From: Clostridiales bacterium
Lineage (GTDB): Bacteria; Bacillota; Clostridia; Lachnospirales; UBA12420
Length of the DNA: 43,907 bases
Direction: 5' to 3'
Assembly (NCBI GenBank): GCA_003452395.1
Contig: DMOI01000034.1
Coordinates: forward strand, 149-44,055
Position numbers and translations under genes: made by a program. The stretch's first letter is position 1, and the number at the start of each line of letters is the position of its first letter. Below the pieces are notes generated by a model, which ran no database searches, had not been told where the DNA came from, and saw only the letters and a list, made by a program, of their open reading frames with translations. Shown here one piece after another: positions 6,881-13,824 of this stretch.

Positions 6881-8920
6881 TTAAAGTTTGATTACAGATA
6901 GAAAAGTCACAAACTCATCAATATCAGAAATTGGTTCCTTACATGAAAAGTTTTGGCACACATAGGCTTTTACATCATCATTCTCTACCTTCTGATTTTT
7001 AATAAATGGTATTATTTCATGTAGCCTTCCATCCCCATCATTTAACACACATGTTGTAAATGGTAAAAATCTTTTATTTATCTCATCGATCATTTGTCTG
7101 GTTTTTATATTTTCTCTATTACCCGCAATAACAATCTCTGCTACATCAGTGTTGGTATACAAATACGCCATCATAAAATAAGTATAATAATTTGGACTCG
7201 CACCTACTGTTCCTCCAAATGTCTCAAATTGTTTCATAGCTTTTTCCTTAAATTCTATATTACCAGTCATACTTGCTAACTTTAACATATTCAGTGTAGT
7301 TACTGAGTTTCCAGAGGGTGTAGCACCATCATATATCTCCTTTGTCCTTGTTATAAGCTTCTCACTATCACTACCATATATGAAAAATCCGCCATCTTTT
7401 TCGTCCCAAAAGTATTTGATGGTTTCATTTGTAAGCTCTATCGCCTTTTTCAAATAATCTACTTTAAATGTAGTTTCATAAAGCTCTATTAATCCCCAAA
7501 TTAAAAATGCATAGTCTTCTAAATATGCTAGATTCGATACTTCTCCATCTCTGAATCTTGCAAAAAGCCTTCCATTTTCATTAAATAATTTATCCTCAAT
7601 AAACGCTACTGCCTTTTCGGAAGCACTGATATATTCTTGATTTTCGAGCATTCTACCTGCTATCGCCAGTGCCGCAATCATGAGACCATTCCACGATGTT
7701 AGTATTTTATCATCTTTAAAAGGATGTACCCTTTGTTTTCTATAGTCAAATATCTTTTTAATCATCTTCTGATCATTTTCCAAATCATCTGTAGTTGTTT
7801 TTATGAGATTAAGTATATTTTTACCTTCAAAATTACCATTTTCGCTAACATTATAGTGTTTACAAAATAACTTGCCTTCCCCTTCACCTAACACATCTAT
7901 AAGCTCACTTTTAGTAAATACATAAAACTTACCTTCTACACCCTCCGAGTCTGCATCTTCAGCCGAGTAAAATCCACCTTCGTCTGATGTCATGTCTCGC
8001 AAAATATAACTAATTATTTTCTCTGCTACTTCCTTATATAGATTATTTTTAGTTACTTGATATGTCTCTAAATATGCTATTAGTAGCAATGCATTATCAT
8101 ATAACATCTTTTCAAAATGCGGAACAAGCCATTTATTATCCGTCGAATACCTTGAAAATCCAAATCCAATATGATCAAATATACCGCCTTCATACATACT
8201 ATCTAGCGTTTTTGTGACAATATTTAAAGCATTATCATCCTTACTTGTTATATAATATCTTAATAAGAAAAGTAAATTATGTGGTGTAGGAAATTTAGGA
8301 GCGTATCCAAACCCTCCGTACACACTATCAAATGAATAATTCAAATTTGCATAGGTATCGGTAATATCATCCGACGATAAGCTTATATCACTTTCTGCAG
8401 AACCCTCAAGTGCCCTCATAATCTCCTCACTAACTTTCTCTAACTCATCTCTTTTATTTTCCCAAGCATAAGTTATCTCTGGCAGTAAATCTATCATTCC
8501 ACTATATTGACCCTTACTTTCCTTGGGGAAATAAGTCCCCGCAAAAAAAGGCTTCTTATCCTTTGGATTGAGAACTACTGTGAGCGGCCAACCACCGCTC
8601 CCCGTTATCATCTGACAAAAGTTCATATATATGTTATCTATATCAGGTCTTTCTTCCCTATCTACCTTGATTGCAACAAAATCCTTATTAAGCAACTCTG
8701 CAACTTCATCATCAAGAAAAGACTCTCGCTCCATTACATGACACCAGTGACAGGTCGAATATCCGATACTAAGGAATACTGGCTTATCTTCCGATACAGC
8801 CTTGGCAAATGCTTCTTCACACCATGGATACCAATCTACTGGGTTGTAAGCGTGCTGTAATAAATAAGGTGACTTCTCATTTATTAGTCTGTTAGCAACA
8901 CCCTTTTGTTGAGTTGACAT
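6881..8920 (-). CDS. DUF255 / YyaL-type thioredoxin-fold protein
   Basis: 679 residues, the usual length for the YyaL / SSP411-like family. The N-terminal thioredoxin-like domain carries NEKSPYLLQHAYNPVDWYPW and the redox motif CHWC at about 57-60; the rest is an (alpha/alpha)6 barrel like that of N-acylglucosamine epimerases and cellobiose epimerases, with signature stretches such as GGFGYAPKFPTPHNL and WLVPHFEKMLYDNALL. The substrate of this family is not established. Start ATG at 8918-8920 (MSTQQKG) is placed by AAGGGGGTG six bases upstream; an ATG two codons earlier touches that site. A truncated second copy of the first 58 codons lies at 10419-10595. Confidence 0.9.
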   Translation of the reverse strand: MSTQQKGVANRLINEKSPYLLQHAYNPVDWYPWCEEAFAKAVSEDKPVFLSIGYSTCHWCHVMERESFLDDEVAELLNKDFVAIKVDREERPDIDNIYMNFCQMITGSGGWPLTVVLNPKDKKPFFAGTYFPKESKGQYSGMIDLLPEITYAWENKRDELEKVSEEIMRALEGSAESDISLSSDDITDTYANLNYSFDSVYGGFGYAPKFPTPHNLLFLLRYYITSKDDNALNIVTKTLDSMYEGGIFDHIGFGFSRYSTDNKWLVPHFEKMLYDNALLLIAYLETYQVTKNNLYKEVAEKIISYILRDMTSDEGGFYSAEDADSEGVEGKFYVFTKSELIDVLGEGEGKLFCKHYNVSENGNFEGKNILNLIKTTTDDLENDQKMIKKIFDYRKQRVHPFKDDKILTSWNGLMIAALAIAGRMLENQEYISASEKAVAFIEDKLFNENGRLFARFRDGEVSNLAYLEDYAFLIWGLIELYETTFKVDYLKKAIELTNETIKYFWDEKDGGFFIYGSDSEKLITRTKEIYDGATPSGNSVTTLNMLKLASMTGNIEFKEKAMKQFETFGGTVGASPNYYTYFMMAYLYTNTDVAEIVIAGNRENIKTRQMIDEINKRFLPFTTCVLNDGDGRLHEIIPFIKNQKVENDDVKAYVCQNFSCKEPISDIDEFVTFLSVIKL

Positions 8921-8956
8921 GGGCATCACCCCCTTTGTAAATATATATATTAAATG

Positions 8957-8983
8957 CAAAAAAGCCTTATATTAGGCTTTTTA
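8957..8983. terminator. Bidirectional terminator-like hairpin upstream of the DUF255 gene
   Basis: AAAAGCCT-TATAT-AGGCTTTT hairpin with T-runs on both strands. It may end the DUF3592 transcript coming from 9131, or act in the leader of the DUF255 gene, which starts 37 bases further on. No other gene is seen in 8984-9130. Confidence 0.6.
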
Positions 8984-9130
8984 TTAGTATAACATTATGT
9001 ACCCTGTTTAATACTTATATTTTTATGCTACATATAATTTTCCAATGTCCGTAATATTCCTTAGGCAACATTTTTAACCCTTAGAATCATGTTCGTTTTT
9101 AAATTTTAAAAAGAGTATAGTATCCTTTAT

Positions 9131-9523
9131 TCATGAAATATTCTTTCCAAATATTCCTATGCCTATAAATATCAAGCCCATTACTATTATCATTGTAGGG
9201 AAGAACCATAAACTAACTAATGAATTTATCTCTACGTTTCCGTCTTTATGATTATAAAGTATTTTTACTTTTCCACCAATAAGCTTTTTACTACTACTTG
9301 AAACATTTGAAGTAAATGTCTTTTTCTCACCATCAGCTATATATTCAACTATGGGTGCATACGTTGTTGGATCACCGATACCATGTACTTCCTTATATCC
9401 CAGAATTATTCCTTCTAATTTCTGAGAACTTTTTAAAAAGTTATTCGACCTACTAAACATAAAGAATCCCCCGATAAAGCATAAAATTCCAAACAGCACA
9501 AACATTATTGCTCCGACAGTCAT
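9131..9523 (-). CDS. DUF3592-type small membrane protein
   Basis: 130 residues. A first membrane segment at about 3-22 (GAIMFVLFGILCFIGGFFMF), then an extracytoplasmic beta-rich domain with the DUF3592 pattern (EGIILGYKEV ... YAPIVEYIADGEKKTF ... GGKVKILYNHKDGNVEIN), then a second membrane segment at about 105-125. The function of this family is unknown. The ATG follows AAAGGGGGA. It has its own consensus promoter, so it is a single-gene unit. Confidence 0.8.
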   Translation of the reverse strand: MTVGAIMFVLFGILCFIGGFFMFSRSNNFLKSSQKLEGIILGYKEVHGIGDPTTYAPIVEYIADGEKKTFTSNVSSSSKKLIGGKVKILYNHKDGNVEINSLVSLWFFPTMIIVMGLIFIGIGIFGKNIS

Positions 9524-9556
9524 GTAAATCCCCCTTTTGAAACCAATATTTTTCTA

Positions 9557-9585
9557 ATTATACTTATTATTATGACATATGTCAA
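9557..9585 (-). promoter_or_regulatory. Promoter of the DUF3592 gene
   Basis: Minus strand TTGACA, 17 bases, TATAAT, about 34 bases upstream of the start codon. Confidence 0.8.
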
Positions 9586-9701
9586 CATCTTTTTCAATTT
9601 GCGTTTAAGTGAAAATTCTGATAATATCGAGCGTCTATTCTTTTTATATTCAGAGTTTATATTCAAGGTTATATTTGATTTGCCTCTTATTTTTCAGAAT
9701 C

Positions 9702-9851
9702 AAAAAAGAGAAGATAGTCGTTTCATCTTCTCTTTTTACTAAGGATTAGTTGGCAGGGCGGCGTATCCTGCATACCTTGTAACTACTTTCGTAGCGTGTC
9801 GGGAGCCATTTCCGAACCTCAAGTAATCCCTTACTAATTTATCCTGTTGCT
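9702..9851 (-). ncRNA. Structured small RNA of unassigned family
   Basis: An independent transcription unit without an open frame. A perfect sigma-A promoter (9858-9886) precedes about 110 bases of folded sequence and a strong terminator (9702-9737; AAAAGAGAAGAT stem, then TTTTTT). The outer stem pairs about 9824-9838 with 9737-9749 (TAAGGGATTA with TAATCCTTA, one bulge). Inside are TCGG/CCGA, CTAC-GAAA-GTAG and GTAT-GCAGG-ATAC hairpins; the GCAGG loop can pair with CCTGC ten bases downstream, a likely pseudoknot. It is not SRP, tmRNA, RNase P or a 6S rod, and I see no riboswitch core I know. Rfam families such as raiA should be tested. Exact ends are estimated. Confidence 0.75.
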
Positions 9852-9857
9852 AATGTA

Positions 9858-9886
9858 ATTATACCATCTCTATTAAAATATGTCAA
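9858..9886 (-). promoter_or_regulatory. Promoter of the unassigned small RNA
   Basis: Minus strand TTGACA, 17-base spacer, TATAAT. It starts about 27 bases after the stop codon of the PBECR-like gene and leads into no coding frame, only into the structured RNA. Confidence 0.85.
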
Positions 9887-9912
9887 GCGTTAGAACCTAA
9901 TTTTTATAAAAA

Positions 9913-10299
9913 TCAGTTTTCCCATTTTAATAGCCTTTTACTATTTATTCTATTTTGTAATTTGGGCTCAGAAATATCATATAAACTTGAAGCATACAAA
10001 TATTTTGTCCCTATATCTTCTGATAAGGTTATGGCTACTAAAATGTTTTTATCAAGTCTTTTAACCAGCTCAATACTATTAGGCTCATTAGGATGAACAC
10101 CTATATAATCTGGATTACTTATTATATCTGATATTTTAAATATGTATTTTTCACAATGAGGGTGTTTCTTTTTGACATGCTTTTTGAAACCATGATACAT
10201 ACTGATATCATCAGCAGGTAAATTTATATTTAGCATATGAATCATTTCTCTTTTTAATTTACCCACAATAATTCTACCGTCAACTCTAGTATTATCCAC
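9913..10299 (-). CDS. PBECR-like (Barnase-EndoU-ColicinE5/RelE fold) putative nuclease
   Basis: 128 residues. The pattern MYHGFKKHVKKKHPHCEKYI, then ISDIISNPDYIGVHPNEPNS, then KRLDKNILVAITLSE and a Tyr-Ala-Ser strand (YLYASSLYDIS) matches small PBECR-type proteins, which are predicted RNases found in phage polyvalent proteins and as stand-alone genes. The His residues around 36-48 and the NPD turn are the shared features. The start is GTG at 10297-10299, with AGGAGG 10 bases upstream. No antitoxin-like gene is adjacent; the unassigned small RNA follows 27 bases after the stop on the same strand. Activity is inferred from fold only. Confidence 0.65.
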   Translation of the reverse strand: MDNTRVDGRIIVGKLKREMIHMLNINLPADDISMYHGFKKHVKKKHPHCEKYIFKISDIISNPDYIGVHPNEPNSIELVKRLDKNILVAITLSEDIGTKYLYASSLYDISEPKLQNRINSKRLLKWEN

Positions 10300-10408
10300 C
10301 TTACCAAAACCTCCTACATTTCATCTCTAATATTTTGACATTATATCATAAATTATATTGATAATCAATCAAAATGTAGAAACCTAGTCTGATAGTGGTT
10401 TTACTACA

Positions 10409-10595
10409 TTACATGGCCTCAGTGACAGGTCGAATAGCCAATTGATAAAAAAACTGGCTTGTCCTCTGCTATTGCCTTCTCAAACGCCTCATCCCCCCAA
10501 GGGTACCAATCTACAGGGTTGTAAGCATGTTGCAATAAATATGGTGACTTCTCATTTATTAGTTTATTAGCTACGCTATTAGTTTGATTTGACAT
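10409..10595 (-). pseudogene. Truncated duplicate of the DUF255 (YyaL) gene N-terminus
   Basis: The minus strand from ATG 10593-10595 encodes 58 residues (MSNQTNSVANKLINEKSPYL and on) that match the start of the intact DUF255 protein at roughly 48 of 58 positions by eye. The frame ends in TGA (10419-10421) exactly where the intact gene has TGG of the CHWC motif. DNA similarity continues about ten bases past the stop (GCCATGTAATG) and then ends. A ribosome-binding-like GGAG lies upstream. I treat it as a gene remnant; it could still make a 58-residue peptide lacking the redox site. Confidence 0.8.
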
Positions 10596-10746
10596 GACAT
10601 CGCTCCATTTTTTTATATTTGTAACAATTTATATTATATTTAATACTTACTTTTTTGCTTTTTCAAAAGCAAATTATCAATTTACTTCTATGTTGTAATG
10701 TCAATATATTTTATATTTCTAATACATATATTCTGTAGATACAAGC

Positions 10747-10773
10747 ACATATCCAAATATAAAACATATGATA
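10747..10773 (+). promoter_or_regulatory. Possible sigma-K-type promoter of the cupin gene
   Basis: AC, 16 bases, CATATGATA fits the late mother-cell sporulation consensus (AC-N16/17-CATANNNTA). No good sigma-A -35 is present. AT-rich sequence gives chance matches, so this is tentative. Confidence 0.3.
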
Positions 10774-10810
10774 ATATGATCTATATAACAATATGAAAGG
10801 AATGAATACT

Positions 10811-11362
10811 ATGAACAATATAAATAGAAGGCATCCCCGTTCCTACGAAAATAACATGCAGGTGTATAAAAACAATCAGCATATTCCTTATACTGATGAG
10901 GCAGATTATGAACAAAACAACTATTCATCAAACTCACAAGGTGATAATGGTCCTATTAAATTGAAAGATTATGGTCCAAATCCTTTTGTTGTTGATATCA
11001 ATAAGGCAACCATACAAAATAAAAATTTTCGTACTGCATTATGGACAGGAGATCATTTACAAGTTACCTTGATGAGCATCAATCCTGGGGAAGAGATAGG
11101 TTTAGAAATTCACCCAGACCTTGATCAATTTTTACGTATCGAACAAGGTGAAGGACTTGTTAAAATGGGTGATAGAAAAAATAACTTGGATTTTCAGGCA
11201 CAAGTTTATGATGATTTCGCGTTTATAATACCTGCTGGTAAATGGCACAATTTAATCAATACGGGTTATGAACCTATTAAATTATACTCTATCTATGCTC
11301 CGCCTCAACATCCACATGGTACAGTTCATAAAACTAAAGCAGATTCAGATGCTGCTGAATAA
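10811..11362 (+). CDS. Cupin domain protein (mannose-6-phosphate isomerase-like)
   Basis: 183 residues. A polar N-terminus rich in Asn, Tyr and Gln (about 1-50) precedes a single cupin barrel. The first cupin motif reads INPGEEIGLEIHPDLDQFLRIEQGEG (given in two pieces: INPGEEIGLEIH and PDLDQFLRIEQGEG) and the second IIPAGKWHNLINTG; the His and Glu/Gln residues there would hold a metal. The end HPHGTVHKTKAD is typical of this family. The substrate is unknown. The ATG at 10811 is chosen because AAAGGA lies nine bases upstream; two earlier in-frame ATGs overlap that site. It is one of only two plus-strand genes and has a terminator of its own. A possible sporulation promoter hints at a spore role. 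Confidence 0.85.
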   Translation: MNNINRRHPRSYENNMQVYKNNQHIPYTDEADYEQNNYSSNSQGDNGPIKLKDYGPNPFVVDINKATIQNKNFRTALWTGDHLQVTLMSINPGEEIGLEIHPDLDQFLRIEQGEGLVKMGDRKNNLDFQAQVYDDFAFIIPAGKWHNLINTGYEPIKLYSIYAPPQHPHGTVHKTKADSDAAE

Positions 11363-11404
11363 GGTTATGACCACTAGTATCAAAAGTTTTTTAAAAAGGT
11401 ATGT

Positions 11405-11452
11405 AAAAATAGCTTTCCGTGGTAAATTAGTTATCATAGAAAGCTATTTTTT
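11405..11452. terminator. Bidirectional terminator between cupin gene and hypE
   Basis: AAAAATAGCTTTC and GAAAGCTATTTTTT arms around a 21-base loop, with T-runs on both strands, between two convergent genes. Confidence 0.85.
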
Positions 11453-11469
11453 ATGTTAACCTCTCACTA

Positions 11470-12477
11470 TCAACATATTCTAGGCAACAATTCTCCTTCT
11501 AACATATTCAGTATCCTAGTTCCTCCTGATTCTGTTTTTAAGCATACCCTGTTTTTAGCATCACTTATAATCTCCCCAATAATGGTAGCGTCTTTTCCTA
11601 ACTTGTTTTGTTTCATAACTTCCACGATTTGTTCTGCATCTTCTATTGATGCTATTAGTATAATTTTACCTTCATTTGCAACGTATAGCGGATCAAGTCC
11701 CACCATCTTGCACATCCCTCTAACACTATATTTAACAGGTATATTCTTTTCGTAAATAACAACACTCTTACCCGTATTTTCTATTAACTCGTTGAGTGTT
11801 GTAGCCACTCCACCTCTTGTGGGGTCTCTTATAATTCTTACTTTATTACTCACATCTAATATATCTGCAACTAGTTTATCTAACAAATTGCAGTCGCTTT
11901 TTATGTCACACTCAAAGTCAAATTCAGCCCTTTTACTCATGATGCACATCCCATGATCTCCAATTGTGCCACTTACTATTACTTTATCACCAGTCTCAAT
12001 ATTTCTATTTGATATCTGAAGTTCATTTCTGTCCATAACTCCAATACCTGTTGTATTTATGAATATCTTGTCTACGCTCCCTCTGCCAACTACCTTTGTA
12101 TCACCAGCTACTATTTTTACATTAGCTTGCCTTGCTGTTTCTGCCATTGATATAACTATCTTCTCCAAAATATCTATATCTAATCCCTCTTCTATGATAA
12201 ACCCAACTGTGATATATAAAGGCTTTGCACCTGTTACAACTAAATCGTTTACTGTTCCACAAATGGACAGTTTTCCAATATCCCCACCTGGGAAAAAAAT
12301 TGGGTCTACTACAAATGAATCTGTTGTAACTGCAACTTCTCCATCTATCATACCTAGAATACTTGCATCACTTTGTTGTGACAATATATCATTTTTAAAG
12401 TGCTTGTAAAATATATCTTTTATCAGTTCATGTGTCTTTCTCCCACCGTTCCCATGTTCTAATGTAATCATATCCAT
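11470..12477 (-). CDS. hypE: Hydrogenase maturation protein HypE (carbamoyl dehydratase)
   Basis: HypE dehydrates the carbamoyl group placed on its C-terminal Cys to thiocyanate, the source of the cyanide ligands of the [NiFe] centre. 335 residues with the PurM-like fold: EHGNGGRKTHELI at the start, the ATP-binding stretches VTTDSFVVDPIFFPGGDIGK and VAGDTKVVGRG, RDPTRGGVATTLNE, and the essential terminal PRIC. The ribosome binding site GGGAGG overlaps the hypD stop, four bases away. Last gene of the ten-gene hydrogenase operon, followed by a terminator. Confidence 0.96.
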   Translation of the reverse strand: MDMITLEHGNGGRKTHELIKDIFYKHFKNDILSQQSDASILGMIDGEVAVTTDSFVVDPIFFPGGDIGKLSICGTVNDLVVTGAKPLYITVGFIIEEGLDIDILEKIVISMAETARQANVKIVAGDTKVVGRGSVDKIFINTTGIGVMDRNELQISNRNIETGDKVIVSGTIGDHGMCIMSKRAEFDFECDIKSDCNLLDKLVADILDVSNKVRIIRDPTRGGVATTLNELIENTGKSVVIYEKNIPVKYSVRGMCKMVGLDPLYVANEGKIILIASIEDAEQIVEVMKQNKLGKDATIIGEIISDAKNRVCLKTESGGTRILNMLEGELLPRIC

Positions 12478-12480
12478 GCC

Positions 12481-13569
12481 CTACCTCCCCAAATCATACT
12501 TATAATATGCCGCACATGTTCCCTCTTCTGAAACCATACAGGGTCCTAGTGGGTTAGATGGACTACATACTGATTCAAACATTTTACATTCATTTGGAGT
12601 GCACTCACCTTTTAGTATATCGCCACATATACATTTGGTTTGTCTTGTGCAATTATTTATGGTTATATTAAACTTCTCCTTTGCATCAAACTCTTTATAC
12701 TCTTCCCGTATCTGTAACCCTGTGTCTTCTATGATGCCGAGTCCTCTCCAATTACTACTGGAAACCTCAAATATCTTTTCCACTATTTTTTTTACCTTGG
12801 TATTTCCTTCATATCCAACTACTTCACTATATAAATTTTTTACTTTTGGTGTTCCACTTTGAATGTTTTTTAATAGTTCATATATCCCATGTAATATGTC
12901 TAAAAGTTCAAACCCTGCTACTACTCCTGACATATTATAATCTTCACTTATAAACTCAAAAGGCTTGTATCCTGTTACAGTAACAACATGACCCGGAAGT
13001 ATGAATCCATCTATATCAACATCTTGGTCTAGTATTAGTTTCTTTATAATATTAGGCATTGTTTTCAAGCTCTGAAATACAGCAAAATTCTTAATGTTAT
13101 CACTTTTGGCTTTCTCTATTGAGAGCGCTATGATTGGCGTTGTTGTCTCAAAACCTACACCTAAGAATACTACCTCCTTATCTGGATTTTGCTTTGCTAT
13201 CTCTAGCGACTGTAAAGGTGAGTACACGATCCTAATGTCCTTGCCTAAGGCCCTCTCAGTCTTTAGGGATGTATTTGTCCCTGGTACTTTTATCATATCT
13301 CCAAAAGTCGTTATTATCATATTGTGTCTATGTATCAATTCCACTACTGCATCTATGTACCCTTGCGAAGTTACGCACACTGGACAACCTGGCCCCGATA
13401 TTAATTCTATATTTTTGGGTAGCAACTCCTTTATCCCATATTTCATAATTGCCATAGTATGTGTCCCGCATACTTCCATTATCTTTATATGTCCTGTATC
13501 AATATGTTTAATCCTTTTTAATATATTTTGTGCCACCTGTTGATTTATGGCTTCATATTCATAACTCAT
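12481..13569 (-). CDS. hypD: Hydrogenase formation protein HypD
   Basis: HypD is an Fe-S scaffold that, with HypC, assembles the Fe(CN)2CO unit. 362 residues, normal length. It shows EVCGTHTMAIMKYGI, the redox motif GPGCPVCVT, FGDMIKVPGT and the C-terminal Cys set (CICGDILKGECTPNECKMF, then CSPSNPLGPCMVSEEGTC) that holds the [4Fe-4S] cluster. It sits between hypC and hypE with short gaps, as usual. Confidence 0.96.
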   Translation of the reverse strand: MSYEYEAINQQVAQNILKRIKHIDTGHIKIMEVCGTHTMAIMKYGIKELLPKNIELISGPGCPVCVTSQGYIDAVVELIHRHNMIITTFGDMIKVPGTNTSLKTERALGKDIRIVYSPLQSLEIAKQNPDKEVVFLGVGFETTTPIIALSIEKAKSDNIKNFAVFQSLKTMPNIIKKLILDQDVDIDGFILPGHVVTVTGYKPFEFISEDYNMSGVVAGFELLDILHGIYELLKNIQSGTPKVKNLYSEVVGYEGNTKVKKIVEKIFEVSSSNWRGLGIIEDTGLQIREEYKEFDAKEKFNITINNCTRQTKCICGDILKGECTPNECKMFESVCSPSNPLGPCMVSEEGTCAAYYKYDLGR

Positions 13570-13587
13570 CTCGCACCCCTATCTGCT

Positions 13588-13800
13588 TCAATCTAGCATT
13601 TGCTTAAATAATTCGAGTGTCTTTTTTGCTTCTACTTCATTTATTTTTTGTATGGCACATCCTGCATGTAGTAGTATGTAATCACCTACCCTTATCCCTT
13701 CTACTAAATCTATATTCGCCTTAGTACTCACTCCTTCAAAACATACAACAGCATTATTTTTATCAATTTCTAGAACCTTCGCAGGCACTGCTATACACAT
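13588..13800 (-). CDS. hypC: Hydrogenase assembly chaperone HypC/HupF
   Basis: HypC carries the iron-ligand unit with HypD and delivers it to the large subunit precursor. The mature N-terminus must be Cys, so I start at the ATG at 13798-13800 (MCIAVPAKVLEI), which also has AGAGGAGG nine bases upstream. This gives 70 residues. The DYILLHAGCAIQKINEVEA motif is typical. An in-frame start two codons earlier would place two residues before Met-Cys and is unlikely. Confidence 0.95.
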   Translation of the reverse strand: MCIAVPAKVLEIDKNNAVVCFEGVSTKANIDLVEGIRVGDYILLHAGCAIQKINEVEAKKTLELFKQMLD

Positions 13801-13824
13801 AAACATACCTCCTCTATCTCCCCC

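Noticed and set aside
9702..9851. Known riboswitch classes or 6S RNA
   Set aside because: No match by eye to TPP, FMN, SAM, lysine, purine, cobalamin, c-di-GMP, ZTP or fluoride cores, no gene directly downstream, and the fold is branched, not a long 6S rod.
10419..10595. Independent functional gene
   Set aside because: It ends at the key redox motif and is clearly derived from the DUF255 gene; listed as a remnant, with the possibility of a peptide noted.
13094..13543. 149-codon open frame on the plus strand
   Set aside because: Antisense to hypD, which is certain; no ribosome binding site.
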